From assembly GCA_030019255.1 (NCBI GenBank), contig JASEFK010000008.1:1-43090 (forward strand): a DNA stretch of 43,090 bases, read 5' to 3'. The first letter of the stretch is position 1; the number at the start of each line of letters is the position of its first letter. This stretch comes from Actinomycetota bacterium. GTDB taxonomy: Bacteria; Actinomycetota; Geothermincolia; Geothermincolales; RBG-13-55-18. Shown one piece after another: positions 32,995 through 40,236 of this stretch. Position numbers and translations under genes: made by a program. Below the pieces are notes generated by a model. That model was not told the DNA's origin. It saw nothing but the letters and a program-made list of their open reading frames with translations, and ran no database searches.

Positions 32995-34112
32995 GTGGAC
33001 TCCTTCCCGCTCCCTCGCGCCACCATTCCCTCCCCTCCTTCCGGAGAGGCGAAACGGTCTATCACCTCCCGCAATCGGGCAGCGAAGACCTGGGGATGGA
33101 AATCCTCCAGCCTCCGGTACTGGGCGGACACGATGCGCTCCCGCATGAGGCGGTCCCGGTCCAGCCTCCCCAGAAACTCCGCCAGGAGAGGATAGTCCTT
33201 CTCCTCGAAGAGCACCCCCGCGCCCCCCATGGTCTCAGGGACCGCACCGGCGGCGTAGGCCAGGACGGGAACCCCGAAGTGGAAGGCTTCCAGGAGGGGG
33301 ACACAGAAACCCTCGTGCTCGCTCATGGAAAGGTAGTAATGCGCGCCCAGGTAACAGGCCTTGAGGGTGGAATCGCTGACCTTGCCCAGGAAATGGACCT
33401 TGCCCAGAAGTCCCAGCCTCTCGGTCAGGGAGAGGAGCGCCGTCTGGTAGGTGGCCAGGTGCATGCCGGCTATAAGCAGCCTCGAGCGGGCGTTGACCCC
33501 ATAGTGGTAGCAGGCGAAAAGCTTGATGACGTCCTCCACCCGCTTGTTGGGGACCACCCGCCCCACGAAGAGGAGGTTGGTCTTGCCGTCTCCCAGGCGG
33601 CGTAAAAGTGCCCGGTCCTCCTCCACCTTGTCCAGCTTGTTCAGGGGCGGGTTTATGGGCAGCACGCCCGTCCTCTCCTCCGGGAATCCCGCCTCCACCA
33701 GCTCCCGCCGGTTGTAATCGGAATCCCCGAGGGCCAGGTCGCAGTTCTTGAGGCGGGGCATGAGCTCCCGGCCCATGCGGCACAGGCGGACTGCCTCCGG
33801 GTAGAAGGGATCATAGAACTCCGGGGGGGTAATATTGTGATAGATGAGCACCTTGCGGTTCTCGGACTCCAGGAAATAGCGGTGGTTGTCGCAGTAGATG
33901 CCGAAATGGTAGATGAGCAGGTCCTCCTTCTGGTGCATGAACCTGCGGTACTCGGTGTCGAACTCCGCGAACCTCTTGCCGTAATCGTCCATGTCGAAGG
34001 CGTAGAGACGGGAGTCGAAACCCCAGGAGCGGAAGAGCTCGTGCATGGAGAGCGCCTGGTTGCTGATGGCGTCCCCGGGGTCCAGCCGAGCCAATAACTG
34101 GTGGATCCTCAT
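32991..34112 (-). CDS. GT4 family glycosyltransferase
   Basis: 373 aa. Motifs are G-D-A-I-S-N-Q (13-19), Y-H-N-I-T-P-P-E (91-98), L-G-D-S-D-Y-N-R-R-E-L (128-138), L-F-V-G-R-V-V-P-N-K-R (181-191) and E-G-F-C-V-P-L-L-E (Glu267, Glu275). About half of the aligned residues match the GT4 protein at 30914-31993, so the two arose by duplication around the methyltransferase-like gene. The open frame continues to 34331, but the ATG at 34112 overlaps the upstream stop as A-T-G-A and has AGGAAGAGGAG before it, which decides the start. It ends with a four-base overlap into the next gene. Confidence 0.85.
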   Translation of the reverse strand: MRIHQLLARLDPGDAISNQALSMHELFRSWGFDSRLYAFDMDDYGKRFAEFDTEYRRFMHQKEDLLIYHFGIYCDNHRYFLESENRKVLIYHNITPPEFYDPFYPEAVRLCRMGRELMPRLKNCDLALGDSDYNRRELVEAGFPEERTGVLPINPPLNKLDKVEEDRALLRRLGDGKTNLLFVGRVVPNKRVEDVIKLFACYHYGVNARSRLLIAGMHLATYQTALLSLTERLGLLGKVHFLGKVSDSTLKACYLGAHYYLSMSEHEGFCVPLLEAFHFGVPVLAYAAGAVPETMGGAGVLFEEKDYPLLAEFLGRLDRDRLMRERIVSAQYRRLEDFHPQVFAARLREVIDRFASPEGGEGMVARGSGKEST

Positions 34113-35308
34113 CTCCTCTTCCTCTCCCCCTCCTCCAGCACCTCCTGGAAGCGTTCCACTATGTGGTCCCAGGTATAGTTTTCCAGGAGGTACTTCTTCC
34201 CCCTCCTCCCCATGGCCAGCCTGGTCTCCGGATGGTCCAGGAGGAACTCCAGGGCCTCGTGGAAGGTGGGGTAGTCCTCGAACCACAGCCCGCCGCCGCT
34301 CCGCTCTACGTGGTAGCGGGTCACGGCGCACTCCCCGTGGACCAAGCAGGGGACCTCCGCCAGCCAGGCCTCCATGAGGACCAGGGAGAGGCTCTCCCGC
34401 ACCGAGGGCTGGCAGACCACGGCGGCGGCGGCGTAGGCGTCCCGCTTGTCCCGCTCGTTGAGGTAGCCGAGGTCCACGATCTGGTTGCGGAAGCTCATGG
34501 GGATGTCCACGGACCCGGAACCGGCCAGGACCAGCTTCACTTCCCGACCGCTGTTCTCCAGGTAGTTGCAGAAATACCTCACCAGCAAGGGGGTGTTCTT
34601 GGGCTTCTCCCGGCGCCCGGTGTAGAGGAGGAAGTCCCCCTTCAGGGAATAGATGTGCCGGAAACGCTCCCCGTCGGCATGGTAAGGATAGAGCGCCGCT
34701 CCCCCCACCACCTTCCCCGGGATGTCCGGGCCATAGAGGCGCCGGGCCAGCTCCATCTCCGGGGGGGTGTTGAACATGATGCCCCGCACCGAATACATCA
34801 TGCGGCGGAATATCTCCAGCCGGGCATAGGGCTCGTCGTGCAGGCAGGGGATCACGTAGGACTTCTCCGGGACGGTCTTTATCCCCCAGTAGGTGGTCCC
34901 GAAGAGGTAGGGGATGAAGACGAAGGCCCGGTAGTCATCGGCGTGTTTCTCCAGGTAGGAGAGAAGTCCCTCGCTGCACACCAGGCTACGGCACCAGAAT
35001 TCCTGCCTGGCGAAGGGGATCCTCTTCCCCTCCACTATCCTGCGCTCCAGGCGGTGGAAACGGCGGGTCAGCCGGGTGCGGTCCCAGGGGAAGCGGCGCA
35101 CGGTCACGCCGTTGATGACCTCCAGCGGATCGGAGAAGCGCTCCTTGCCCTCCCGCCGGTTGAGGTCCACGGCGTCGGTGGTCAGGATCTCCACCGGCCA
35201 TCCCCGCGAGTGCAGTTCCTCCACCAGCATGCGGGTCAGCACCTCGGCTCCCCCCACCACCGTCCGACCGTAGCGGGGAGGGACGAAAGCCACCTTCTCG
35301 CCCTTCAA
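34109..35308 (-). CDS. GT4 family glycosyltransferase
   Basis: 399 aa, more distant from its two GT4 neighbours. The N-domain has V-V-G-G-A-E-V-L-T-R (17-26), and the C-domain has L-L-Y-T-G-R-R-E-K-P-K-N (about 229-240) and E-S-L-S-L-V-L-M-E (E-x7-E, about 307-315). The start codon is TTG with GGGGAGGAC just upstream, a rare start that nevertheless has the best ribosome site. Downstream it shares four bases with the next GT4 gene. Expected to act early in building the glycan carried by Wzm/Wzt; the sugar is unknown. Confidence 0.83.
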   Translation of the reverse strand: MKGEKVAFVPPRYGRTVVGGAEVLTRMLVEELHSRGWPVEILTTDAVDLNRREGKERFSDPLEVINGVTVRRFPWDRTRLTRRFHRLERRIVEGKRIPFARQEFWCRSLVCSEGLLSYLEKHADDYRAFVFIPYLFGTTYWGIKTVPEKSYVIPCLHDEPYARLEIFRRMMYSVRGIMFNTPPEMELARRLYGPDIPGKVVGGAALYPYHADGERFRHIYSLKGDFLLYTGRREKPKNTPLLVRYFCNYLENSGREVKLVLAGSGSVDIPMSFRNQIVDLGYLNERDKRDAYAAAAVVCQPSVRESLSLVLMEAWLAEVPCLVHGECAVTRYHVERSGGGLWFEDYPTFHEALEFLLDHPETRLAMGRRGKKYLLENYTWDHIVERFQEVLEEGERKRR

Positions 35309-35363
35309 GTCCTCCCCTCCTCGTATCCCGTGAGCGTCAACGTGATCCGCACTCCATCCGCCT

Positions 35364-36473
35364 TCAGCGACGGGCCTCTACGAGGTAGCGGCGCGGAGCG
35401 AAGAGCGCCTCCTCCAGGTCCTGGAGCTCCAGTCCGTCGCTCCCCAGCCTCTCCATCCAGGCCCGTCTCTCCTCCCCTCCGAAATGGTCCAGGAAGGTCA
35501 CCTCCACCTCGCGGAACCCGGCATGGTGAAGAAAGGCCTGCATGGTCTCCGGGTGGACGAGTCGCTCCAGGCTGGGGTCGGCGAAGGCTTCCTCCGTACC
35601 CAGGACCGAGCGCGGGTAGTGGTTGAGGATGACCAAGGAGCCAGTCTTCTCCACCCGGGAGGCCAGGGCGCTCAACACCCACAGCAGGTCCCCAAGGCTG
35701 CCCCTCTCCCCCAGGTCCCGCAGGAAGACCGCCGGGAGGGAATCCACGGGCACCGCCTCCAGGTAATCCAGGGAGGAGGCCTGCTGCACCCGGAGCTTCT
35801 TCTCCTGGCAGATGCGCACCAGGCGGGAGTCCTCCTCCACCCCCAGGGCCTTCCTGCCCTCCTCCCTCGCCGCCTCCAGGAATTCGCCCCTGCCGCACCA
35901 CAGGTGGATGATCTCGACATCCGGCGGGAACCTCCTGGCCGCCTCGGCCAGGTGCTCGCGAGCTTCCTCCCCCAGGCCCAGCTCCACCCAGGCGTAATAC
36001 CTGTCCACCCCACTGCGATAGCCCCTTTCCCTTTCCCGCTCGATGATCTCCTTGAAGATCTCCAGGGCCTTGAGCACCTGGAGGTTAAACCGCCTCTGTT
36101 TCTCGAAGACCGCGTCCATGTAGGGGGTCATGAAACGGCGGATGACCTTCTTGGCCAGGAGGATGAAGGGACCCAGGGGCGTGCGCCTCGCCCCGATGGG
36201 ATAATAGCTGCTCACCACGGCGAAATGGCGGGCCAGCTCCACGTTGAAAATGATCTCGTGCAGGGGATCCTGGATGGTCACCTCACCCCGCTCCCCCAGG
36301 CGCATCTTCTCCAACTCGGCGAGGGGGAGCTCGCGGTAAAGCCCTGCCGCCCGCTTTTCCTCCACCCGTCTCCTGATGTCCTCCATGATGCGGTGGACGT
36401 CTACCCCCTCGAGGTCCGGGGGGATGCTCACCGCCTCCTCCATCTCGACCCCTCTATCTTCTCTCTCCTCCAT
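35364..36473 (-). CDS. O-antigen-type methyltransferase-like protein with altered SAM motif
   Basis: 369 aa. N-terminal V-D-V-H-R-I-M-E-D-I-R-R-R-V (24-37) and a mid-region F-E-K-Q-R-R-F-N (123-130) are the signature layout of methyltransferase-like proteins encoded beside Wzm/Wzt. WbdD, which caps O-antigen chains, is a better-known member of the wider group. The Rossmann part reads I-I-H-L-W-C-G-R-G-E-F-L (188-199), where the family norm is D-L-G-C-G-R-G-E-F-L; the Asp and first Gly are changed to His and Trp. G-V-E-E-D (211-215) and the end P-E-T-M-Q-A-F-L-H-H-A-G-F-R are kept. It may bind SAM weakly or be structural. ATG at 36443, with AGAGGGG, is an alternative start. It lies 63 nt after wzt. 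Confidence 0.72.
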   Translation of the reverse strand: MEEREDRGVEMEEAVSIPPDLEGVDVHRIMEDIRRRVEEKRAAGLYRELPLAELEKMRLGERGEVTIQDPLHEIIFNVELARHFAVVSSYYPIGARRTPLGPFILLAKKVIRRFMTPYMDAVFEKQRRFNLQVLKALEIFKEIIERERERGYRSGVDRYYAWVELGLGEEAREHLAEAARRFPPDVEIIHLWCGRGEFLEAAREEGRKALGVEEDSRLVRICQEKKLRVQQASSLDYLEAVPVDSLPAVFLRDLGERGSLGDLLWVLSALASRVEKTGSLVILNHYPRSVLGTEEAFADPSLERLVHPETMQAFLHHAGFREVEVTFLDHFGGEERRAWMERLGSDGLELQDLEEALFAPRRYLVEARR

Positions 36474-36536
36474 GGCTGGTGTTCACCGCCTTTCCGTCCC
36501 CTTTTCGGCTCGCGCCCCAAAGCGCCCCTGCGCCGC

Positions 36537-37751
36537 TCACCCCTCCGTAGCGATCCTTATCCGGCACTCCATGGTGAGATAGCCAGAATCCCTTCCCGGG
36601 GAGGTGACATCGAAGAAATATTTCTTGTCCAGCCAATGGTAATTCACCTGGCCGTCCCGGGTATGAGCGGCCACGGAAACGTAATATCTGCCGTCCAGCA
36701 TGGAGAGACTGGGGATGGTGAACTCCACCACCCCGCTTCCCTCCACCCTGGGGATGTCCACCTCCCGCAGCCGGGTGTTGGTCCCGAAGACCATGAGCCC
36801 CAGGCGGTCGTAGAACCCGAAGCCGAAGACCGGGTCCTCCACCGGCTTGCGTGCCGTGTAATGCAGCCTGAGCACCAGGGGCTCCCCGGTGCGAAAGACC
36901 TGCGAGGGCCGGCCCTCCCCGTCCAGGAGCTGCACGCGCTCGATGACGATGTCCCGGTTGCCGAACTCGCTCCCCTCCGGCTGGGTGCTCATGGCCTCGT
37001 GGTAGGCTTCCACCACCTCCTGGGGCTCGCCCAGCATCTTCACCCGGCCACGCTCCAGCCACAGCACCCGGTCGGAGATGGCGGCGGCGAGGTCCGCGTT
37101 ATGGGTGACCAGGACGATGGTTTTCCCGCCCTCCTGCAGCCTGGAGATGCGGTCCAGGCACTTGGCCTGGAAGGATTCGTCCCCCACCGCCAGCACCTCG
37201 TCCACCAGCAGGATGTCCGGGTTGATGTTGATGGCGATGGAGAAGCCCAGCCGCACGTACATGCCGGCGGAATAGTTCTTCACCTGGTTGTCGATGAAAG
37301 GCCCCAGGTCGGAGAAGTCGATGATCTCCTGGAAGATGGGCTCCAGGTCCCTTTTCCTGATGCCCAGGATGGAGGCGTTGAGGTAGATGTTCTCCCGGCC
37401 CGTCAGGTCGGGGTGGAACCCGGCCCCCAGGTCCAGCAGGGCGGCAATGGTCCCGTGGGCGGCGATGCTCCCCCGGTTGGGCTTCATTATCCCGGTCATC
37501 AAGCGCAGCATGGTGGATTTCCCCGACCCGTTGGGACCGATGACGGAAAGCGTCTCCCCCCGGTAAACGGTGAGGTCCACGTCCTGCAGGGCCCAGAAGA
37601 GCTCGTAACCGCGCTTGCGCCAGTTGACCACCTTCTCCTTCAGGGAGCGGTTGACGTCCCGGTAGAGGCGGAAGCACTTCCCCACCCCCCGCAACTCCAA
37701 GGCGGGGACGTCCGAGACGGTGCGCGCTCCGATCTCCCTGGTTATCGTCAT
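36537..37751 (-). CDS. wzt: Polysaccharide ABC exporter ATPase with C-terminal glycan-binding domain
   Basis: 404 aa. The ATPase domain (about 15-250) has Walker A G-P-N-G-S-G-K-S (72-79), the signature Y-S-A-G-M (160-164) typical of Wzt/TagH rather than L-S-G-G-Q, Walker B L-L-V-D-E (181-185) and switch His217. Residues about 263-400 form the Wzt-C beta sandwich (VFRTGEPLVLRLHY, FGTNTRLRE, DGRYYVSVAA). In Wzt proteins with this domain it binds the modified end of the glycan before export. The stop-start overlap A-T-G-A with wzm (4 nt) shows coupling. Together with Wzm it moves a lipid-linked polysaccharide across the cytoplasmic membrane. The sugar recognised is not readable. Confidence 0.92.
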   Translation of the reverse strand: MTITREIGARTVSDVPALELRGVGKCFRLYRDVNRSLKEKVVNWRKRGYELFWALQDVDLTVYRGETLSVIGPNGSGKSTMLRLMTGIMKPNRGSIAAHGTIAALLDLGAGFHPDLTGRENIYLNASILGIRKRDLEPIFQEIIDFSDLGPFIDNQVKNYSAGMYVRLGFSIAININPDILLVDEVLAVGDESFQAKCLDRISRLQEGGKTIVLVTHNADLAAAISDRVLWLERGRVKMLGEPQEVVEAYHEAMSTQPEGSEFGNRDIVIERVQLLDGEGRPSQVFRTGEPLVLRLHYTARKPVEDPVFGFGFYDRLGLMVFGTNTRLREVDIPRVEGSGVVEFTIPSLSMLDGRYYVSVAAHTRDGQVNYHWLDKKYFFDVTSPGRDSGYLTMECRIRIATEG

Positions 37752-38566
37752 ATGAACTCCGCGAACCTCCCCTCCAGGCGGCAGAACAGGTAATAGCCGG
37801 ACACCAGCAGGAAGAGCGAGAGGACCACGGTATACAGGAAGCCCTCCACCGAGAAATAGGCGGCCTGCGGCCCGTTCAGGGGTGAATTATAGGTGATGCG
37901 TTGCCAGAGGAGGACGATGTGGGCCATGGGGTTTAGCATGTAAATCCTCTCCGCCCAGGCCGGGAAGCTCTCCTGGATGAAGGAAATGGGATAGACCACC
38001 GGGGTAATCCAGAACCAGGCCAGGAGGGCTATCTCCGTGAAGTGCTGGATATCCCGGAAGAAAACGTTCAGTGCCGAGAGGTAGAGGGAAAGCCCGGCCG
38101 TGAAGACCAGCTGCAACAGCAGGAGCAAGGGCAGGGCGAATATCCAGGGTGAGAGGTGCACGCGGAAAAGGAGTAAAAAGATCACCAGCACCAGCTCCTG
38201 GAGGAGGAAGTGGAAGGAGGCCGCCCCGATGTAGGAAAAGGGCAGCACCTCCCGGGGAAAGTAGACCTTCTTCACCAGGTCGGCGTTGTTCACCACCGCG
38301 CTCACCGACTGCATGAGGCTAAGGGAGAAGAAGTTCCAGGGCAGGATACCCGCCAGCAGGTAGAACTCGTAACGGTTCATCCCGAGGGCCCGCAGCTTGA
38401 AGATGATGCCGAAGGCCACGTAGTATACGGCCAGCATCATCACCGGGTTGACCATGGACCACAGGAACCCGATGAATGAGTTCTTGTACTTGACCTTAAC
38501 CTCCTTGATGGTGAGGTTATAGAGCAGCTCCCGGTAGAAGAACAGCTTCCTAAGATATTCCCTCAT
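37748..38566 (-). CDS. wzm: Polysaccharide ABC exporter permease
   Basis: 272 aa ABC-2 type permease with about six membrane helices and the cytoplasmic N-terminal helix Y-R-E-L-L-Y-N-L-T-I-K-E-V-K-V-K-Y-K-N-S (positions 11-30). The motifs P-W-N-F-F and N-P-M-A (late) are typical for Wzm/TagG. It forms the channel with Wzt. First gene of the seven-gene operon. No ribosome site is visible before the ATG at 38566, so the mRNA may be leaderless or the initiation weak; the nearest AT-rich -10-like site is about 265 nt upstream. Presence of this pair argues for ABC-dependent, not Wzx/Wzy, export of the main glycan. Confidence 0.92.
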   Translation of the reverse strand: MREYLRKLFFYRELLYNLTIKEVKVKYKNSFIGFLWSMVNPVMMLAVYYVAFGIIFKLRALGMNRYEFYLLAGILPWNFFSLSLMQSVSAVVNNADLVKKVYFPREVLPFSYIGAASFHFLLQELVLVIFLLLFRVHLSPWIFALPLLLLLQLVFTAGLSLYLSALNVFFRDIQHFTEIALLAWFWITPVVYPISFIQESFPAWAERIYMLNPMAHIVLLWQRITYNSPLNGPQAAYFSVEGFLYTVVLSLFLLVSGYYLFCRLEGRFAEFI

Positions 38567-38930
38567 GATTACATGACGTTAATGCACCACTGGACCGCTG
38601 CACAAGTCACCACCGGCCCCGCACAGGTCCTTTTTCTTTCCCTCGCTCCGCTGAGACAAAGGCCGTTCCCATCCCTTCCTCCCTCCGCCGGCACGAAGAC
38701 TATTCCGGCCCGGTTCCTTCCCATAGGAAAGCTCGCGACCCTTTCATCATGACCGCATGTCGGACCTCACTACCGTCCCCGGAGGACGACCGAAGCCACC
38801 CGGCTCGACCCGTCCCTGCCGCGGCCATGGATTATAATATCACCCGGCCCTCACATCTCTTCCAAAAGGCGCCGGGGGGAGGCGCGGACGGGGATATCGC
38901 GGGCCGCCTATGGAAGAGGAGGTTACCCAA
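38567..38930. other. Divergent intergenic region between wzm and a methyltransferase gene
   Basis: 364 bp. It contains the AT-rich ATTATAATAT at 38831-38840, which gives a TATAAT on both strands and could serve either direction. No gene or RNA is recognised. An upstream ATG at 38910 is in frame with the methyltransferase but is not favoured. Confidence 0.4.
38831..38838. promoter_or_regulatory. Bidirectional -10-like box
   Basis: ATTATAAT provides TATAAT on the plus strand (38833-38838) and on the minus strand (38836-38831). The plus-strand gene starts 93 nt later and wzm about 265 nt away on the other side. No consensus -35 boxes are found at proper spacing. Confidence 0.3.
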
Positions 38931-40184
38931 ATGCGAGCTGTACGGCGGGAAGGCGCGGGAGGACCGGGGCGCCTGGTCGGCCGCGCTGGGCGGTGGTTCA
39001 GGCGCCGGCTGCGCAAGGCCCTCTTCCGGATCCTGCCTCGGGAGGCGGTTTATCATAGGGTGCGCACACCGGAATTCTATTCCCGGGATTACTTCGACCG
39101 TAAGAAGGATCCCCTGCGGGAAAGCGGTTACGGAGAAGCCCTCACCTACCGGGAGGAGTTCCGCGAAGTGGCGGAATTGGTCCGTGACCTCTTTCGGCCC
39201 AGGCGGGTCCTGGACGTGGGATGCGCCAAGGGATTCCAGGTCCTGGCCCTGCGCCGGGAGGGGATGGAGGCCTGGGGAATAGACATCAGCGATTACGCCG
39301 TCAGCGATGCGCCGGCGGAGGTGGAGCCCTACCTCAAGGTGGAGGAATACCGCAAGGTCCATTTCCCAGACGGGTACTTCGACCTGGTGCTGGCCATGGA
39401 GGTCCTGGAGCACATCCCGCCCACGGAGATCCGGCAGGTGGTGGAGGAACTGCGGCGTCTCACCTCCCGCTGGGTATGGGCCACCATCCCTTGTTACGGC
39501 TCCAACCCCTATGGACCGGACGGATGCCTGGAGGGCAAGATCCAGCCCGATCGCATCAACTATTACCGGAAGCACGTCGTGGACCTGGCCTCCTTCCGCC
39601 ACCTGGTGCGGGACATCGAAGGCTACCCCATCCACGGACACCTCATAGCCGCCAGCTTCGACTGGTGGACGGCCCTCTTCACCTCCCTGGGCTTCTTGCG
39701 CCGGGGAGACCTGGAGATGGAGATAAACCGCCGCCTGGGCCCCGCCGCGGAGGGCGCCTGGAACTGCCTGGTATTCGAGAAGATCTCGCTTGATTCCCGG
39801 GCCGAGACAGAACCCGTGAGCCTGGTGTTGAAGGACTTCCGATCCGAAGGCAACGGGAGGTGGAAGGCCCACCTGCCCTCCTTGCCGCCCGGGATGCACA
39901 CCCTGGAAATGGAACTGCAGGTGCAATGGATGAACTGGCGCAAGCCGGACGAGGACCGCCTTCTGTCCATGCGCTGTCTCTCCACGCAGGGAGACCAGGT
40001 CTACGGGGTGCGCCTGGTGACCTACGGGGAGGCCCGCAAGAGGAAGAAAGGCCGCATACTGCCCGTGGAAATGACCCTCGCTTTCCCGGAGGCGACCCGG
40101 GCCGTGCTCGAGTTGTCCATGGCCGATGAAAGTCGGCTCCAGCCCCTCCGCTCCGAGTTGACCGGTTCCAAGCCGGAAACCTGA
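38931..40184 (+). CDS. Class I SAM-dependent methyltransferase with C-terminal beta-rich domain
   Basis: 417 aa. The SAM site is intact: V-L-D-V-G-C-A-K-G-F-Q (about 93-103), the second-strand acid in G-I-D-I-S, then F-D-L-V-L-A-M-E-V-L-E-H-I. A core of about 280 residues is followed by about 130 residues with alternating strands (LKDFRSEGNGRWKAHLPSL, LEMELQVQWMNWRKP, VEMTLAFPEATRAVLELSM) that suggest a beta sandwich. It may methylate a sugar or cap the chain that Wzm/Wzt exports. GAGGAGG nine bases before the ATG at 38931 decides the start. It is transcribed away from wzm and converges with the SpoIID gene, 52 bp between stops. It contrasts with the two methyltransferase-like proteins of the operon, whose SAM loops are altered. 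Confidence 0.8.
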   Translation: MRAVRREGAGGPGRLVGRAGRWFRRRLRKALFRILPREAVYHRVRTPEFYSRDYFDRKKDPLRESGYGEALTYREEFREVAELVRDLFRPRRVLDVGCAKGFQVLALRREGMEAWGIDISDYAVSDAPAEVEPYLKVEEYRKVHFPDGYFDLVLAMEVLEHIPPTEIRQVVEELRRLTSRWVWATIPCYGSNPYGPDGCLEGKIQPDRINYYRKHVVDLASFRHLVRDIEGYPIHGHLIAASFDWWTALFTSLGFLRRGDLEMEINRRLGPAAEGAWNCLVFEKISLDSRAETEPVSLVLKDFRSEGNGRWKAHLPSLPPGMHTLEMELQVQWMNWRKPDEDRLLSMRCLSTQGDQVYGVRLVTYGEARKRKKGRILPVEMTLAFPEATRAVLELSMADESRLQPLRSELTGSKPET

Positions 40185-40236
40185 TGCTTCCCCCAAAGGT
40201 GTAACCCGGTCATATCCGCGGTAGCCGGGGAGTTGC

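Noticed and set aside
34163-35626. 487-codon plus-strand open frame opposite a GT4 gene
   Set aside because: Antisense shadow of a gene with clear GT4 motifs and overlapping operon junctions.
35484-37793. 769-codon plus-strand open frame opposite wzt and the methyltransferase-like gene
   Set aside because: It runs antisense across two well-supported genes and their boundary, and has no recognisable domain or ribosome site.
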